64,000 bases of DNA from positions 27,731,465 to 27,795,464 of the forward strand of contig CM057464.1 of NCBI GenBank assembly GCA_030035585.1. Direction: 5' to 3'. Below the pieces are notes generated by a model. That model saw only the letters and a program-made list of their open reading frames with translations, was not told the origin of the DNA and ran no database searches. Source of the DNA: Dugong dugon. Taxonomy: Eukaryota > Chordata > Mammalia > Sirenia > Dugongidae. The position numbers were made by a program, and so were the translations under genes. Positions 21,930-33,419 of this stretch are shown piece by piece. Each line of letters starts with the position of its first letter. Within the stretch, counting starts at the first letter, position 1.

Positions 21930-22060
21930 CTTACATTCTTATAGGTAGAGGTGATTTTGCATACTTTATCTCACTGGAGCCTCACAACTACCCTGTGAGG
22001 TTGGAAGGATCAGTACTATTATTCCCTTTACCTGGTGGAAACTGAGGCTCAGAGAGAAAG
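21930..22060 (+). repeat. MIR fragment
   Basis: Contains gagcctcacaactaccctgt, gtactattattccctttacc, gaaactgaggctcagagaga, the MIR core and 3' half. Confidence 0.65.
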
Positions 22061-22084
22061 AAATAAGAGGGAATGTGGATCACT

Positions 22085-22470
22085 TATTAGGGGTGGAAGT
22101 TGTGCCAAGCACTGTGCCAGCTGGTTTATTAGACATTGTCTCTTTAATCCTCGGTCCAACCTTAAAACTCATTGCCATCCAGTCAATTTTGACTCAGAGT
22201 GACCCTACAGGACAGAGTAGAATGGCCCCATAAGAGTTTCCAAGGAGTGGCTGGTGGATTCAAACTGCTGACCTTTTGGTTAGCAGCCAAGCTCTTAACC
22301 ACGGTGCCACAAGGGCTCCAAGAAGTTGGTAATTGTATCCATCTTACAGGTGAAGGCTCTGAGGCTCAGAGAATCTAAGCAACTTGCTAAAGTTCACACA
22401 GCTACTAAGCAGCAGAACAGAACCAAGATTCAAAGCCACTTCTCTACAGTTCAGAGAGTTTTCACTGCTG
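22085..22470 (+). repeat. MIR, split by AfroSINE
   Basis: Left part gccaagcactgtgccagct to ctctttaatcctcggtcc. Right part after 22320: tgtatccatcttacaggtg, gaggctcagagaatctaagc, gttcacacagctactaagc. The SINE at 22158-22320 lies inside it. Confidence 0.7.
22158..22320 (-). mobile_element. AfroSINE, type A, internally shortened
   Basis: Reversed: attgccatccagtcaatttt, gaccctacaggacagagtag, then directly ggagtggctggtggattc and head gtgccacaagggctcc. The middle block is missing. Confidence 0.9.
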
Positions 22471-23078
22471 CAACTGTTATCACCAGGATCCAGTCTCAGT
22501 CACGTAACTCCCACTCTAGTGGCCTTACTGCTTCCAACATTGTCTGCTCAGATAATCCATCCCAGCACCCCTTTCAAATCTCAAATCTTGGCCCAGTTGA
22601 AATACACACAGCTCTGGGAGTCTTCTAAAGTTTGACTCCATGGGTAGATATACCCACCAGCAGCAAAAGAGATATTTGAGGGGAAGTGGTACTTTGGTGT
22701 CTATTGGTTACCTTATCTTCCTGAGCTGTGCTAAATGTTCAGGTTTCTGTGAAACACAACACATGGAAAACTCTAGCCAAATGTCAAAATCTTTATGGAA
22801 TATCTCCCCCGAGTCCTTGAATTCCTTCCTGTCTTAGACACAGCTCCCTTGAGCTCAGAGCTGGGGCAAGTCTGAGACAACCAGCCAACTTGCGGCTTCC
22901 GGTATACCAGATCCTACTCTGACATCTCCAGATCAGAGTGAAAGTAGGACCCCTCAGCCTCTCTTCAGCTGATTCAGTAGTCAGCGTCTTAAAGCACTTC
23001 TGCCTCTGCTCGGCTCCAGAGTGAAGGGCTGTTTCACCGACATCTATTTCCCAGGGAATTCCAGCGCCATTTGATGAT
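22471..23078. other. unique DNA
   Basis: No repeat or gene recognised. Confidence 0.4.
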
Positions 23079-23195
23079 CCCTAGGTCCCTGGGTGGCGCT
23101 CCTTGGAAATCCTATGGGGCAGTTCTACTCTGTCCTATAGGGTTGCTATGAGTCAGAATTGACTCGACTGCAACGGGTTTGGTTGTTTTGGTAGG
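23079..23195 (+). mobile_element. AfroSINE, type A, internally deleted
   Basis: The head start (aggtccctgggtggcg) jumps straight to ctccttggaaatcctatggg and a tail that keeps gactcgactgcaacgggttt. It forms a head-to-tail pair with the next SINE. Confidence 0.88.
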
Positions 23196-23395
23196 TCCCT
23201 GGGTGCCACTAGCAGTTTGCACTGAACTACTAACTTGAAGGTTGGCAGTTCGAACCCACCCAGCAGTGCCACGGAACAAAGCCTGGAGATCTATTTCCAT
23301 AAAGATTACAGCTAAGAAAATGCTATGGAGCAGTTCTATTCTATAACACAGAATTGACTCGAAGGCAACAGTTTGGTTTTTTGTTATTGTTGTTT
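23196..23395 (+). mobile_element. AfroSINE, mixed body
   Basis: Full-length: aggtccctgggtgccactag, B-box-like gttcgaacccacc, body cctggagatctatttccata, tail gaattgactcgaaggcaac. The motif atgatccc(c)ta lies before the first SINE of the pair (near 23072) and after the second (near 23398), so the pair may share one outer TSD. Confidence 0.88.
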
Positions 23396-23864
23396 TAATG
23401 ATCCCCTAACACCCGGAACTTGCCTTTTTCCACTTCTTCAGTTGGTGTTTCCCCCACTGTTGCCTCAGAGGCTGGGTTGTGGTGAAGACTAGGGCAGAGC
23501 AAGAGCTTCTTAAACCATGCCAGGATGTGGTGACCCACACCTAGGGTGGGTCCTTTCCTCCCCAGTTCAAGGCCGTTCCCATGCTTAGGGGAAGATGCCT
23601 CTCTCCATACCGAAAAGGGGCCAACGCTCCCTCCTTTCCCATTTGTAAAATGGCTACCACAAGGCTGGTGACCTATTTACTGGCAGGGCTGGAACAATCA
23701 ATGCTTTTCCTTTAACTGCTTTGCATGGGGAAATAGAAACCACACACAGCATGTCTATATTTAGATCCTGGACACTCACCCTCCTCAGAGGTCAAGCTTG
23801 TAGACTTGCATTTCTAATCTTGGCTGTGAGTTTGTACTTCACGGTGGGGTTCATCCCCTTTCTA
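23396..23864. other. unique DNA
   Basis: No repeat or gene recognised. Confidence 0.4.
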
Positions 23865-24056
23865 ACCCACAGCAGGCTCGCCACTGATTAGCTCTGTGGT
23901 CTTGTGTGCTTCACTTAGCTTCTCTGGGCTTCAGCTTTCTTCAACAGCCACACTGGGCCAGTGGGATCTACCGCATACAATAGCGGTGAGCGTTAAGTAA
24001 AATAATACATGAGAACGTATCTTGTCAGCTGTGCCAAGCCCTGCAAATATCTCTGT
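23865..24056 (+). repeat. MIR SINE
   Basis: Reads in MIR order: ccactgattagctctgtggt, cttcacttagcttctctggg, gttaagtaaaataatacatg. It ends beside the AfroSINE at 24058. Confidence 0.65.
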
Positions 24057-24057
24057 A

Positions 24058-24214
24058 CTTAGTGGTTAAAAGCATGGCTGCTAACCAGAAGGTCAGCAGT
24101 TTGAATCCACCAGCCACTCCTTGGAAACTCTATGGGACAGTTCTACTCTGTCCTATAGGGTTGCTATGAGTTGGAATTGACTCAGTGGCAACGGGTTTGG
24201 CTTGGTTTTGATTT
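24058..24214 (+). mobile_element. AfroSINE, type A, internally shortened
   Basis: Head agtggttaaaagcatggctg, B-box-like gtttgaatccacc, then ctccttggaaactctatggg and tail gaattgactcagtggcaacg. Confidence 0.9.
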
Positions 24215-24639
24215 AGTCTAGTAGATTAGATCTTAATTTAGCACTTTTTTTTTTTAAGAAGTAATTTATCATGAAATTCTTAATGAGCTTGTTACCTTTT
24301 TTTTTGTTTTAATATTTAAAAAATTGAACAATGACTTAACCCAGACTTGCAGATCCCAGAAAGTGCCACTTGCCTGAGTGGTTCACTTTGGGCCTGTGTC
24401 AGGACTTGTGGGGCAATGCCTACAGCTATCAAATGGCCCAGAGGCTAAGGAGTAAGGACAAACAGATCTTGCCTCTTCTCCCACAGATTCCACACTCCTC
24501 ATTTATTTCCTCCAGGCCTTCAGCCTCTTATCCCCTGCTAGTTTTATTTCTGAGGGAATTCCCTGCTCCATACTTCAAGATTTCCCTCTGTTTACCCTCT
24601 TTAAAAGGTGCAAACAGTGAATGCTCCCTGCTGTTAGAA
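24215..24639. other. unique DNA with T-runs
   Basis: T-runs at about 24246-24256 and 24298-24305. The 128-codon frame starting at 24370 runs into the AfroSINE at 24640 and has no family motif, so no gene is called. Confidence 0.4.
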
Positions 24640-24783
24640 ATGTTGGTGGTTCAAGTCCACTCAAAGGCAACTCAGAAGAAAGACCTGGTGATCTACTTCC
24701 CCCAAATCACCCATATAGAGCACAATTCTACTCTGACCCAGATGAGGTTGCCATGAGTTGGAATCCACTTGGAGGCAACTGAG
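24640..24783 (+). mobile_element. AfroSINE, type B, head truncated
   Basis: Starts within the head (ggtggttcaagtccactc), then gacctggtgatctacttccc, and tail gagttggaatccacttggag. Confidence 0.85.
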
Positions 24784-25045
24784 TGAAATTGATGAGTGGA
24801 AACCTAACCTCTTCAGGAGTGGAGCCAGGCAGTGAGAAGCTGGTTTCTGGTTCTCAGGTTTGTGCTCAATAAATCTGCAGAGGCTTGGCAATGCAGGTTA
24901 AAAGGGATGGGGAGGGATGAGATGTGCATACCCAGGACACAAGAGGAGTGAACAGCAATGTAGGAATGTGATAATGAAGGTCATCATTGCCTGTTAATAT
25001 GGACTCTAGTATTAGAAATAAAATAAGTGTCTGTACTGAGTGAAA

Positions 25046-25243
25046 GGAGACCCTGAGTGGTGCAAACAGTTAACACACTCTGTTGCTAACCAAAAGATTT
25101 GATTCCATCCAGATGCACCTTGGAAGAAAGGCCTGGCAATCTACTTTCTGAAAAATTAGCATTGAAAACACTATGAATCACAGTTCCACTCTGACACACA
25201 GGGGTCACCATGAGTCAGAGTCAACTCGATGGCAACTACTTTC
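25046..25243 (+). mobile_element. AfroSINE, type B
   Basis: Full-length sense copy: gagaccctgagtggtgcaaa, gcctggcaatctactttctg, gagtcaactcgatggcaact. Confidence 0.9.
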
Positions 25244-25912
25244 TCTTTTACCCTCTTTAAAATTGCTGTGCTCTTCCATTTAAGATCACTGTAATCTCCA
25301 TTATACAGTAAACGGTCACCAAGTCAAAGAACCTGCAGGAAAATTTGTCTTCTAAATTCATATAAACTATTTCTTGAAAGTATAAGTTAGTGTTTTTCAC
25401 TTTTAAAAATGTACAGAAAAAAATTAAAAATGTACAGCAACTCAAAATAGAGTAACAAAGTATTACCTTCTAGATATTCTCCGGCTTCTTGTTTTAAAGA
25501 ATAAACAAGAAGGATTTATAATTAGTGCCTCCAGTGTTTACATGCTGTGCTTCCAAAGTGCTTTAGAAGATTAATCTTTTCAATCTGCCCTTCAGTCATT
25601 TATTTTCCATCTGCTGAACAAAGGTAAACTTTAGCCTATCTCTATGTGAGTTATCATAAATCTCAATTAGGCAGACCTGAAATAATGGAATCTGGCTTTC
25701 CTTTATACATGTGGCAAAATGCATACCTACATAAATATCTAATAAAAGCACACTAACAGCCAAATTCAACATATGGAAGCAATTTCCCTCTCTTTCACAC
25801 ACAATAGCCCTAAATATTCATGCAGCACTGGAAAAAAAAAAACTTTTTATGCCGCTTGTAGTGTTTTTGTTCACTCTTTAGTTTTACCTGTAAGTAGCAT
25901 TCATTTTATTTT
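25244..25912. other. unique AT-rich DNA
   Basis: No repeat or coding signal recognised. Confidence 0.4.
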
Positions 25913-26293
25913 AATTTTTTTAATTGTACTTTAGGTTAAGTTTTACAGAACAAATAGTTTCTCATTAAACAGTCAGTACACATATTGTTTTATGACATTG
26001 GTTAATAACCCCACGACATGTCAACACTCTCCCTTCTCGACTTTGGAGGACCTTTATTATTATTATTATCTATTTTGTTTTTGGTGAAAATATACATAGC
26101 CAAAGATACACCATTTCAAAAATTTTTACACGTACAATTAATTCAGCAACATCAATTACATTCTTCCAGTTGTGCTACTATTCTCACTAACTTTTTCCAA
26201 ATTATTCCATCACCATTATCTTCAACTCACTGTCCCCTAGGCTTCCCATCAAATCTTTTGAGTTGCTGTTGTCAATCTGATCTCGCATAGATA
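25913..26293 (-). mobile_element. L1 compound tail module, second copy
   Basis: Reverse of 18983-19337: young L1 terminus (acagaacaaatagtttctca, gttttatgacattggttaat, cccttctcgactttggagg), then gacctttattattattatta, then the older L1 3' end (ggtgaaaatatacatagcca, agttgctgttgtcaatctga). The same joint at two loci shows that the unit moved as one piece. Confidence 0.75.
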
Positions 26294-26346
26294 AACGTTC
26301 ATTTTATAAAACCATCTTGCTGAGCACAATGCTTTCAAAAGTGGCT

Positions 26347-26547
26347 CACCTGTGACTCAGAAAAACCAACAATCTCTGTAACTTTCAAATCTGTGCAATT
26401 TCCTCAGGCTCCTTTTTGTACTTGAATACACACACTTACAAGTTTGGTTCCAAAATGCCATGTATTAAAGCACAGACAAGAACAAACTTACAATCACAGA
26501 GAAGCAGCTCATCGACACATCACGCTCCTACCATTCAAGCCCACCGC
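26347..26547 (+). repeat. Unnamed ~200-bp repeat, copy 1
   Basis: Shares most of its length with 29163-29356: both contain gactcagaaaaaccaacaa, gtgaatacayacacttaca-like and caagcccay(t/c)gcc blocks in the same order. I do not recognise it as any SINE, LINE or LTR. Orientation is arbitrary. Confidence 0.7.
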
Positions 26548-27330
26548 CACCTCCCATGCCTCTAATTCTTGACCTCTAGGAAAGCTCTTGACCTCTCAGC
26601 TCTTCCTGAACAATTACTCACTAGAGGGACTAGGTGGAGGGAATGATTCCTTCTTAAATTCCAAAAACATTGTTTCCAGAGCCATTAATATTCGCCACAC
26701 CACAGGGAGTATTTAAAAGAACATGCCTGCATTTTCTTTAGCTTAATTCCTATGATCTTCCCAAATCCAGCATTTTGTTTCTATTCTAATCAATTACATC
26801 CCAAAAAGAATTTTTTAAAGTTTTGTCCTTATAAATTCAGCTTAAATCCAAAAGATCTTTGCTTTTCCATTCTTTGAGGCAGAATGATTGCTGAGGGGTG
26901 AGGGGGTGGTGAATTTCCTTGTCTATTCTTGCCATTTTTAAAAGACTCTGTTGCTTTTACATTTCTAACCCTAAAAAAAGTCTCCTTGTCCTCATAGCTC
27001 TCAGCTCTAGGCTTCCAAAACACTGTCATTAAAAAGATAGTTGCTATATAAATCCTAGGTATTATCTCCAAGAAGCAGAAAATTTAAAGACTACAGGTGC
27101 TTATTTGAAATCTCTTTGTCTAGAAGAACCTTAAAGCTAAATAAATAGAAACTTTTAAATTACCTTCTCCCCTCCTTGACTATATCTTAGATCAGATTCT
27201 TAGAACTCCCTCACCTGGGTGAACACCAGGACTTGTGGGTGGGAGAGGGCATGAGGCAGAGAGGCTTCCCATTACAGTTAAATGAATTAAAAAGCTTTCT
27301 TGAAAGAAAGGAAGAAAAAGAAAGAAGAAA
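26548..27330. other. unique DNA
   Basis: No repeat or supportable gene. Confidence 0.4.
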
Positions 27331-27539
27331 AGTGCTGTTGAATCAGAATCAACTCATGGCGATCCCATGTGTGTGTCAGAGTAGAAATGTACTCCATAGG
27401 ATTTTCAATGGCTAAGTTTTTGAAAGCAACTTGCCAGGCCTTTCTTCTGAGGTGCCTCGGGGTAGACTGGAACCCCCAACCTTTTGGTTAGCAGCCAGAT
27501 GTGTTAACTGTTAACTGTTTGCAATATTCAGGGACTCTT
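27331..27539 (-). mobile_element. AfroSINE, type B
   Basis: Reversed: gtgctgttgaatcagaatca, body gcaacttgccaggcctttc, and a head with a small local duplication (gttaactgttaactgtttgc). Confidence 0.9.
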
Positions 27540-27549
27540 AAACGAATAT

Positions 27550-27728
27550 ACCAAAAACCAAACCAGATGCCGTGGAGTTGGTTCCAACTCATAGTAACCC
27601 TATGTGTTTCAGAGTAGAACTGACCTCTGTAGGGTTTTCATGGCTATGACTTTTCAGAAGCAGATAGCCAGGACTTTCTTCTGAGGCACTTCTGGGTGGG
27701 TTCAAACTGCCAGCCTTTCCATTAGTAA
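27550..27728 (-). mobile_element. AfroSINE, head truncated
   Basis: Reversed: aaccagatgccgtggagttg, gcagatagccaggactttc. It stops at cctttccattagtaatgaa inside the head. Same orientation as its left neighbour. Confidence 0.88.
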
Positions 27729-28141
27729 TGAATAAACAGACAGCTCTATATATCACCTTTCCTCACTCTCCCCTCTTCTCCTTTTCTCTTTCTTTCTTGG
27801 CTCTTCTTCCCTCCATTTAACGTGAATATTTGGAGGTTATCTGAGCTTGACCACACATATCTGAATACTGACCCAACCATATTCATCTCAGAGTCATAAA
27901 TTTGGCCTCAGAGAATGTTGTGGGGCTGAAAGGATGGCAGCTTCATTTTTCAAATATGTAACTAGAAATGTAGAAAACAGCTCCCTATGCCATCAAAGGA
28001 CACACCATGGTGAGAATATCAATGGATTACAATAGGCATAAAGAGAATACTGAAGACAAACCTTGGCAGAACCTAGAAACAGCATCAGCCTTAGCTAAAT
28101 TCCATGTTTCACTGGCTCTGTAAGGCCAGAGAATAGGGGAC
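27729..28141. other. unique DNA
   Basis: No repeat or gene. A pyrimidine-rich tract spans about 27756-27815. Confidence 0.4.
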
Positions 28142-28804
28142 TGTCATGGATTGAATTGTGTTCCCCCATAATATGTGTGAACTTGGCTAGACCATGATTC
28201 CCAGTATTGCGTGTTTGTTCTCCACTTTGTGATCTGATTATCCTCCATTTTGTGAAGTGTTGTAAATCCTAGCCTCTTTGCCTGTGGTTATGGTCCCATT
28301 TGGGAGTGAGCTGTCCCTTATGTTAAAGAGGTAGGATTAGCCTATGTTAATGAGGATTGGGTCAGATGCAACACCCTTACTCAGGTCATAACCCTGATCC
28401 AATGTAAGGGGAGTTTCCCTGGGGTGTGGCCTGCATCATCACTTTTATCTTACAAGAGATAAAAGGAGAGAGAAGCGAGCAGAGAGAGAGGGATGTACTA
28501 TCACCAAGAAAGAAGAGCTGAGAGTGGAGCATGTCCTTTGGACACAGGATCCCTATGCTGAGAACCTTCTAGGCCCAGGGGAAGATTGATGCCAAGACAC
28601 ATGGAGATCGCCAAGATTCCACAGATGTTGAAAGAAGACAAGGACCTTCCCCTTAGAGCCGACAGAGAGAGAAAGCCTCTCCCTAGAGCTGGTGCCCTGA
28701 ATTCAGATTTCTAGTCTCCTAAACTATGAGAGAATAAACTTCTGTTTGTTAAAGCCATGCACTTGGTGGCATTTCTGTTATAGCCAAACTAGATAACTAA
28801 GACA
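28142..28804 (+). mobile_element. Solo LTR, ERVL-like, afrotherian family 'A'
   Basis: Complete tg...ca element: start tgtcatggattgaattgtgt, end gataactaagaca. It is flanked by gggac/gggat (28137-28141 and 28805-28809), a near-perfect 5-bp TSD as expected for ERVL-class elements. A polyadenylation-type agagaataaacttctg lies near the 3' end. No internal region is attached. A second copy is at 36351 and a partial one at 45022. It looks middle-aged. Confidence 0.8.
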
Positions 28805-29162
28805 GGGATAATCCCAGTATCATCTATGGTATTGTGTGGGGGAAATGATGGCAGGGGCTCTCCCTTCTCTATGAGCATCAATCTGGGACCAGGCTAACTC
28901 CAGAAGGACATAAAACCGGAGGCTTTCAACCATTCCCTTTCTCTGACTACTGTGAAAATGCCATTGATTGGATCCATGTACATCCAGTTTCACACCCATC
29001 ATCCACTTCTATTTAATGCTTCTACTTGCCCAAGGGAGAAAGGATAAGATGTTCTGCTGGGACACACAACCCAATCACATTATCTAGTGTACACCCTGAG
29101 GGCCAGAAAAATCACAGGAACTAAGTGGATGGCGTTGATATTCTCCTTGACAACGACATTCA
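28805..29162. other. unique DNA
   Basis: No repeat or gene recognised. Confidence 0.4.
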
Positions 29163-29356
29163 CACCTGTGAATGACTCAGAAAAACCAACAAATCTCTGT
29201 AACATTTAAATCCATGCAATTTTCTTGGGTTCCTTTTGTGCGTGAATACATACACTTACAATCTGATTTCAAAAAGCCATGTGTTAAAGTACAAGCAAGA
29301 CAGCACTTAGAATCATAAAGAAGCATCACGCTCCTTCTGTTCAAGCCCATTGCCGC
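29163..29356 (+). repeat. Unnamed ~200-bp repeat, copy 2
   Basis: Direct repeat of 26347-26547 with scattered substitutions and small indels. Both begin cacctgtga and end caagccca(c/t)(c/t)gcc. No TSD, A-tail or inverted ends seen. Confidence 0.7.
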
Positions 29357-29494
29357 AAAATGAATACTGTCTTTGCATTTTCTGTTTTTCCTGTCTTCAA
29401 GTAACTTTGTCTATTAGTAAATTAACCCTTAAACCTTGGAAATGTTGTTTTGACTAATAGAAGGTACAATATTAGTAACATATGTTATATCAAA

Positions 29495-29548
29495 AAGAAA
29501 TGTCCTTCAATTGTGAGTGATTAAACCAACGGTAGTACATCCATACAT
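29495..29548 (+). mobile_element. Old L1 ORF2 3' scrap
   Basis: gaaatgtccttcaattgtga followed by ggtagtacatccatacatg matches the usual end of mammalian L1 ORF2. Only ~54 bp remain. Confidence 0.45.
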
Positions 29549-29549
29549 G

Positions 29550-29706
29550 TGTGCTGGTGGTGCAGTGGTAATGAGCTTGGCTGCTAACCAAAAGGTCAGC
29601 AATTTAAATCCTTGGAAACCCTATGAGGCAGTTCTACTCTGTCTTATAGGGTCGCTATGAGTCAGCATTGACTTGATGGCAGCGGGTTTTGGTTTTCTGG
29701 TTTTCT
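29550..29706 (+). mobile_element. AfroSINE, type A, internally shortened
   Basis: ggtggtgcagtggtaatgag, gctaaccaaaaggtcagc, then ccttggaaaccctatgaggc, tail cattgacttgatggcagcg. Confidence 0.88.
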
Positions 29707-29882
29707 GTGAATCTGCTTTTTATAATTCAGAAGTGGTGAGGTTTAGGGCACATCCTATACTGATATGGCTCCATTAACATAACAAAGAAAGCCCTATTTC
29801 CCAATAGGATGATATCCACAGGTATTTGGCTTAGGATTGCAACATATATTTTTTGTGGTGGACACAATTCAATCCATAACAC
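29707..29882 (-). mobile_element. MaLR-type LTR, 5' fragment
   Basis: On the minus strand it begins tgttatggattgaattgtgt and continues into a MaLR-like U3 region. Only the first ~175 bp is present. Old fossil. Confidence 0.55.
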
Positions 29883-30990
29883 CCCTCAACTAACCTTCTT
29901 TATAAACCAATTATTTGATTAAAAGAATTAAGAATTTAGGGCTATTTCATGTAATAGGGTAGATATCAGTCTGGTTTCTCACCAGCTCATGCTGAAGACA
30001 AACTACTCAGCCAAATGTAGGACCCTCTACAGTGTTGCCACATTTGCCACAACCTAGCCTCCATAATTCAGTCACATAACCCCTCTTATCAAGTCATCTG
30101 GTCTCCTCCCAGCCTAATACTCAGAACTCTTCTTCCTCTCCTCACCTCATCCCCATCATCAGTAGACACCGATGAAATGAGCACTGTCCTAAGAACAAAG
30201 GATACAAAAAATGAACTAGATGTGAATCTCGTCCCCAAAGAGTTCACAAACTACCACACAAATGCAGGAAAGAGGATATATACCAAAATGTTAAAAGTTA
30301 TTTTGGTAAACTCATTTGTGAATTTCATTTTATTTTTTTCACTTATTGAGCTATCTACATTTTCGGCATTTAATACCTATTACTTTGGTAATAAGAAGGG
30401 AAAGCAGAGACTCTGTGCTTAATAAATGGTTTGAACTAGAGGTTGTCACATTTCTTGAAGTGGCAACTAGACATTAGGATGTCAAAAAATTAGAAATTGT
30501 CTGTATCCAAAAGGGACTGGTGGGAGGAGAAGCCCTGGAGAATCACATTACGAATGGCAGACACGTCCGTTTTAATCTATACTGATTCTCCCATTCATAG
30601 TAAGAATCAAGCTGAAATATCAGATTGCTTCATTGAAGAGAACAGTCATTTTGGAGAAGCCTAATTAATTGCAATGAGAAGATCCTAGGAGGGAAAATGT
30701 AATGTATCTCAAGAAGGCTCCTCTATGTTTTATTTCAAATCCAGCCAATTTCTATTTTCATTCTTTAACTGAGAATGATCCTTAGGTTGAGGAAAAAGTT
30801 TCATTTCTTCCTTGCACTATTTGCACTAACACAGAAGTAGACATTTTACTTTGGTTTATTATTTTAACAATCATAAATCAACATTACCCACAAGCAAATT
30901 TCAATGCTAGCTGATTTTTAATAAGATCTGTGGGGATACATATTATTGCAGATAATTCATAAAATAAAGAAAAGCAGAGACGAGACATGA
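29883..30990. other. unique DNA, 1.1 kb
   Basis: No recognised mobile element. The 81-codon frame at 30177 lies partly in a stretch resembling an old mammalian repeat (gaatctcgtccccaaagagt), so no gene is called. Confidence 0.4.
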
Positions 30991-31425
30991 AAACACCCTA
31001 TAACCCCACCATCTAGATTTAACTATTGTTAACATTTTAAAGTATATCTTCTTATTCTTTTGTTTTTATACAGATTTAAACACACATAATTACAATAATA
31101 CTATATATACGATGTTGGTAGTCTGTGTCTTTTGATGAATATAATGTAAAATATCCCTATGATAATAAAAATTCTTCAAAAACTATATTTGTATATGGTA
31201 GCTATGACATCATGAGGATGGCACAGGACTGGACAGTGTTTCATTCTGTTGTATATAGGGTCACTATGAGTTGGAACCGACTCAAGGGCACCTAACAACA
31301 ACAAAGCAATGATATTTCATCATATAAATGTATCAAAAATCTTTGATATGTTTGTAATTTTCACTGGAATTAACATTGTTGTACAATATAGTTCACATCT
31401 CTGATTATTTTCACAGAAAATCTTC
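30991..31425. repeat. ancient repeat split by RTE tail
   Basis: accctataaccccaccatct, actattgttaacattttaaa and, after the RTE insertion, gaattaacattgttgtac resemble an old mammal-wide repeat also hinted at near 13690-14140. The family is uncertain. Confidence 0.35.
31190..31309 (+). mobile_element. RTE LINE 3' terminus (very short copy)
   Basis: Last ~110 bp of RTE: gaggatggcacaggactgga, cattctgttgtatatagggt, gagttggaaccgactcaagg, ending cacctaacaacaacaaa. It shows the complete terminal sequence and the CAA-type tail that RTE shares with the SINEs. Confidence 0.8.
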
Positions 31426-31462
31426 CTCTAAATGGGATGCTAGTTTTTAAGGCTCTTGATAC

Positions 31463-31618
31463 TAAAAAAAAAAAAAAAAAAAAAAAAACCCAAACCCATT
31501 GCCACTGAGTCAATTCCAACTGATAGTGACCCTATAGGACACTATTGGAACGGCTGGTGGGTTCGAACCACCGACCTTTTGGCTAGCAGCTGAGTGTTTT
31601 AACCACTGTGCCACCAGT
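31463..31618 (-). mobile_element. AfroSINE, type A, internally deleted, long A-run
   Basis: Starts beside a 24-A run (31465-31488), then cattgccactgagtcaattc. It jumps from ggacactattggaacgg to gctggtgggttcgaaccacc and head actgtgccaccag. The head keeps a good B box (ggttcgaacc on one strand). Confidence 0.88.
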
Positions 31619-32122
31619 AGACAATGATCATCAATGGACATCAAAAATCTGAGTGAAAGATTATTGGGGGACTTTTTGTCTGCATCCAATATTTCATGAG
31701 GATTGCAAAATGCTGATTTTATAAATCCTATTATTCCTTCTGTGCTTATTAGCTAGGATTCCCTCATCACCTATTAAGTTATCTTGAAATAGTTTATACA
31801 GAAAGGATAAATATGTAATTTATTTCTTAAAAAATATTTTATTAGAATAAGTTAGTGTCCTAGCAACCTTCAAAGCTGACCAGTGAAGTTTGTATATGTT
31901 TCATGATGAATTCATGGACTGTCATATATTTTACATATTATGATCCATTGCAGTCATTTTTGTTTGTATTGCCAAAACTGTCCCACCTTTGGCCAATGTG
32001 TATAGCTTTAACATATTCTAAGATATGGCAAAGTTGTCAGGGAAATGGGTACACACTTACACTCTCAGGGTAAATTGTCGTAACTTTCAAGGAGGGCAAT
32101 TTGGCAACATGTATTAAGAGCC
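31619..32122. other. unique AT-rich DNA
   Basis: No repeat or gene recognised. Confidence 0.4.
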
Positions 32123-32290
32123 TAAGAGCCCTGGTTGCTAACCAAAAGGTGGCAGCAGCTAATCCGCAGGAGAAAGATGTGGCAGTCCTCTTCTGTAAAG
32201 GTTACAGCCTTGGAAACCCTATGGCGCAGTTCTACTCTGTCCTATAGGGTCACTATGAGTTGGAATTGACTCAATGATAGTGGGTTTTTA
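32123..32290 (+). mobile_element. AfroSINE, type A, head shortened
   Basis: taagagccctggttgctaac (head partly lost), gagaaagatgtggcagtcct, ttacagccttggaaacccta, tail gaattgactcaatgatagtg. Confidence 0.9.
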
Positions 32291-32429
32291 TAGTGGAGCG
32301 ATCCAATTGACACCATCTTAACATCATTAAAAATGAGACATCTAGTCATTATGTGTCTTAGGATTTAATGACTAAGAAACACACAGCATCACCTATCAAA
32401 AAATCTTGCCAAAAAAAAAAAATTTATTT

Positions 32430-33062
32430 TTGAACTGGAATCTAATCAAGATCTCATCTAATCTAGATTTAACTATTAGTTTATAGGAAATACGAGGAAT
32501 AGAGGAACAAGTTAAACATCACCATGAGGAAGCAGTCAGCTCAGATCAGAATGTGGAAAACTCTACAGGACGTTATCAGTTTCTTCAGCAAATAAATATA
32601 GTGAGTGAAAAGCATAGCCAGAGGATAGAGGGTGGAAGGGGTAACCAAACAATTAATGAAGAAAAGTTCTATGTAGAAGAATCCCTGCTTTAAAAATGCA
32701 GAAAGAATAACAATTAAAAACTTATTTATTATCTAATGGAAATCTAATATTATCCAATGAATATTATATAATATTAAGAAGTTATTGTTAATTTTGTAGG
32801 TGTGATAATGGCATTTTAGTTATGATTTTTAAAATCTTTATCTCTTAGGGATACATACTGAATTTACTGGATTTAATTTACTGGATTTAATTTCAAATAT
32901 TCCAGAAAAAAAAAAAAAAAAGAGGCAAGAGGAGATAGATAAAACAAAATTGGCCAAATGAGGCTGATAATTCTTGAAACTGGGAAATGGTTAAATGGAA
33001 TTTGTATTATTCTTCCTATTTTTATATATATTTGAAAGTTTTCATAATGAAAAGTAAAAGAG
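32430..33062 (+). repeat. ancient mammalian repeat (probably old L1 3' region)
   Basis: Motifs gttattgttaattttgtagg, gtgataatggcattttagtt, cttagggatacatactgaat, and near the end gaaagttttcataatgaaaa occur in this order in a widespread old mammalian repeat. The family name is uncertain, and there is no coding capacity. Confidence 0.5.
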
Positions 33063-33419
33063 AGAGAAAGGAAAGATAGCTGTTACTGAAAATAATGTGT
33101 ATGTATATATAAAAACTCTCTTTTTTGGTAGTAGATTTTTCTAAACATTACCAGGTTGTTTCAGTCAGAATTTTAAATGTTTCCTCTATGTTTCTGATTT
33201 TCCAAGAACATATATCAATTGGTTACTTTAGTGTAAGGCATTAGTAAGAAGCCTTCCAAGGTAGTCAGGATCACTTTTTACCGGGTTTGAAATTTCAAGG
33301 TTAATACACACACCCTGGGTAGTAACCACCAGGTGGTGCCACCTTATGGTTTTTCTAAACCCAAAGACAAAACATTTCCTCAGACTTTAATCCACTCATG
33401 TGGTTTTTCCGTGTAATGG
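33063..33419. other. unique DNA
   Basis: No repeat or gene recognised. Confidence 0.4.

Noticed and set aside
24370-24756. 128-codon frame
   Set aside because: The last third is AfroSINE sequence and no conserved motif is present.
30177-30422. 81-codon frame beginning with Met
   Set aside because: Partly old-repeat-like sequence followed by a hydrophobic AT-rich run. No supporting signals.
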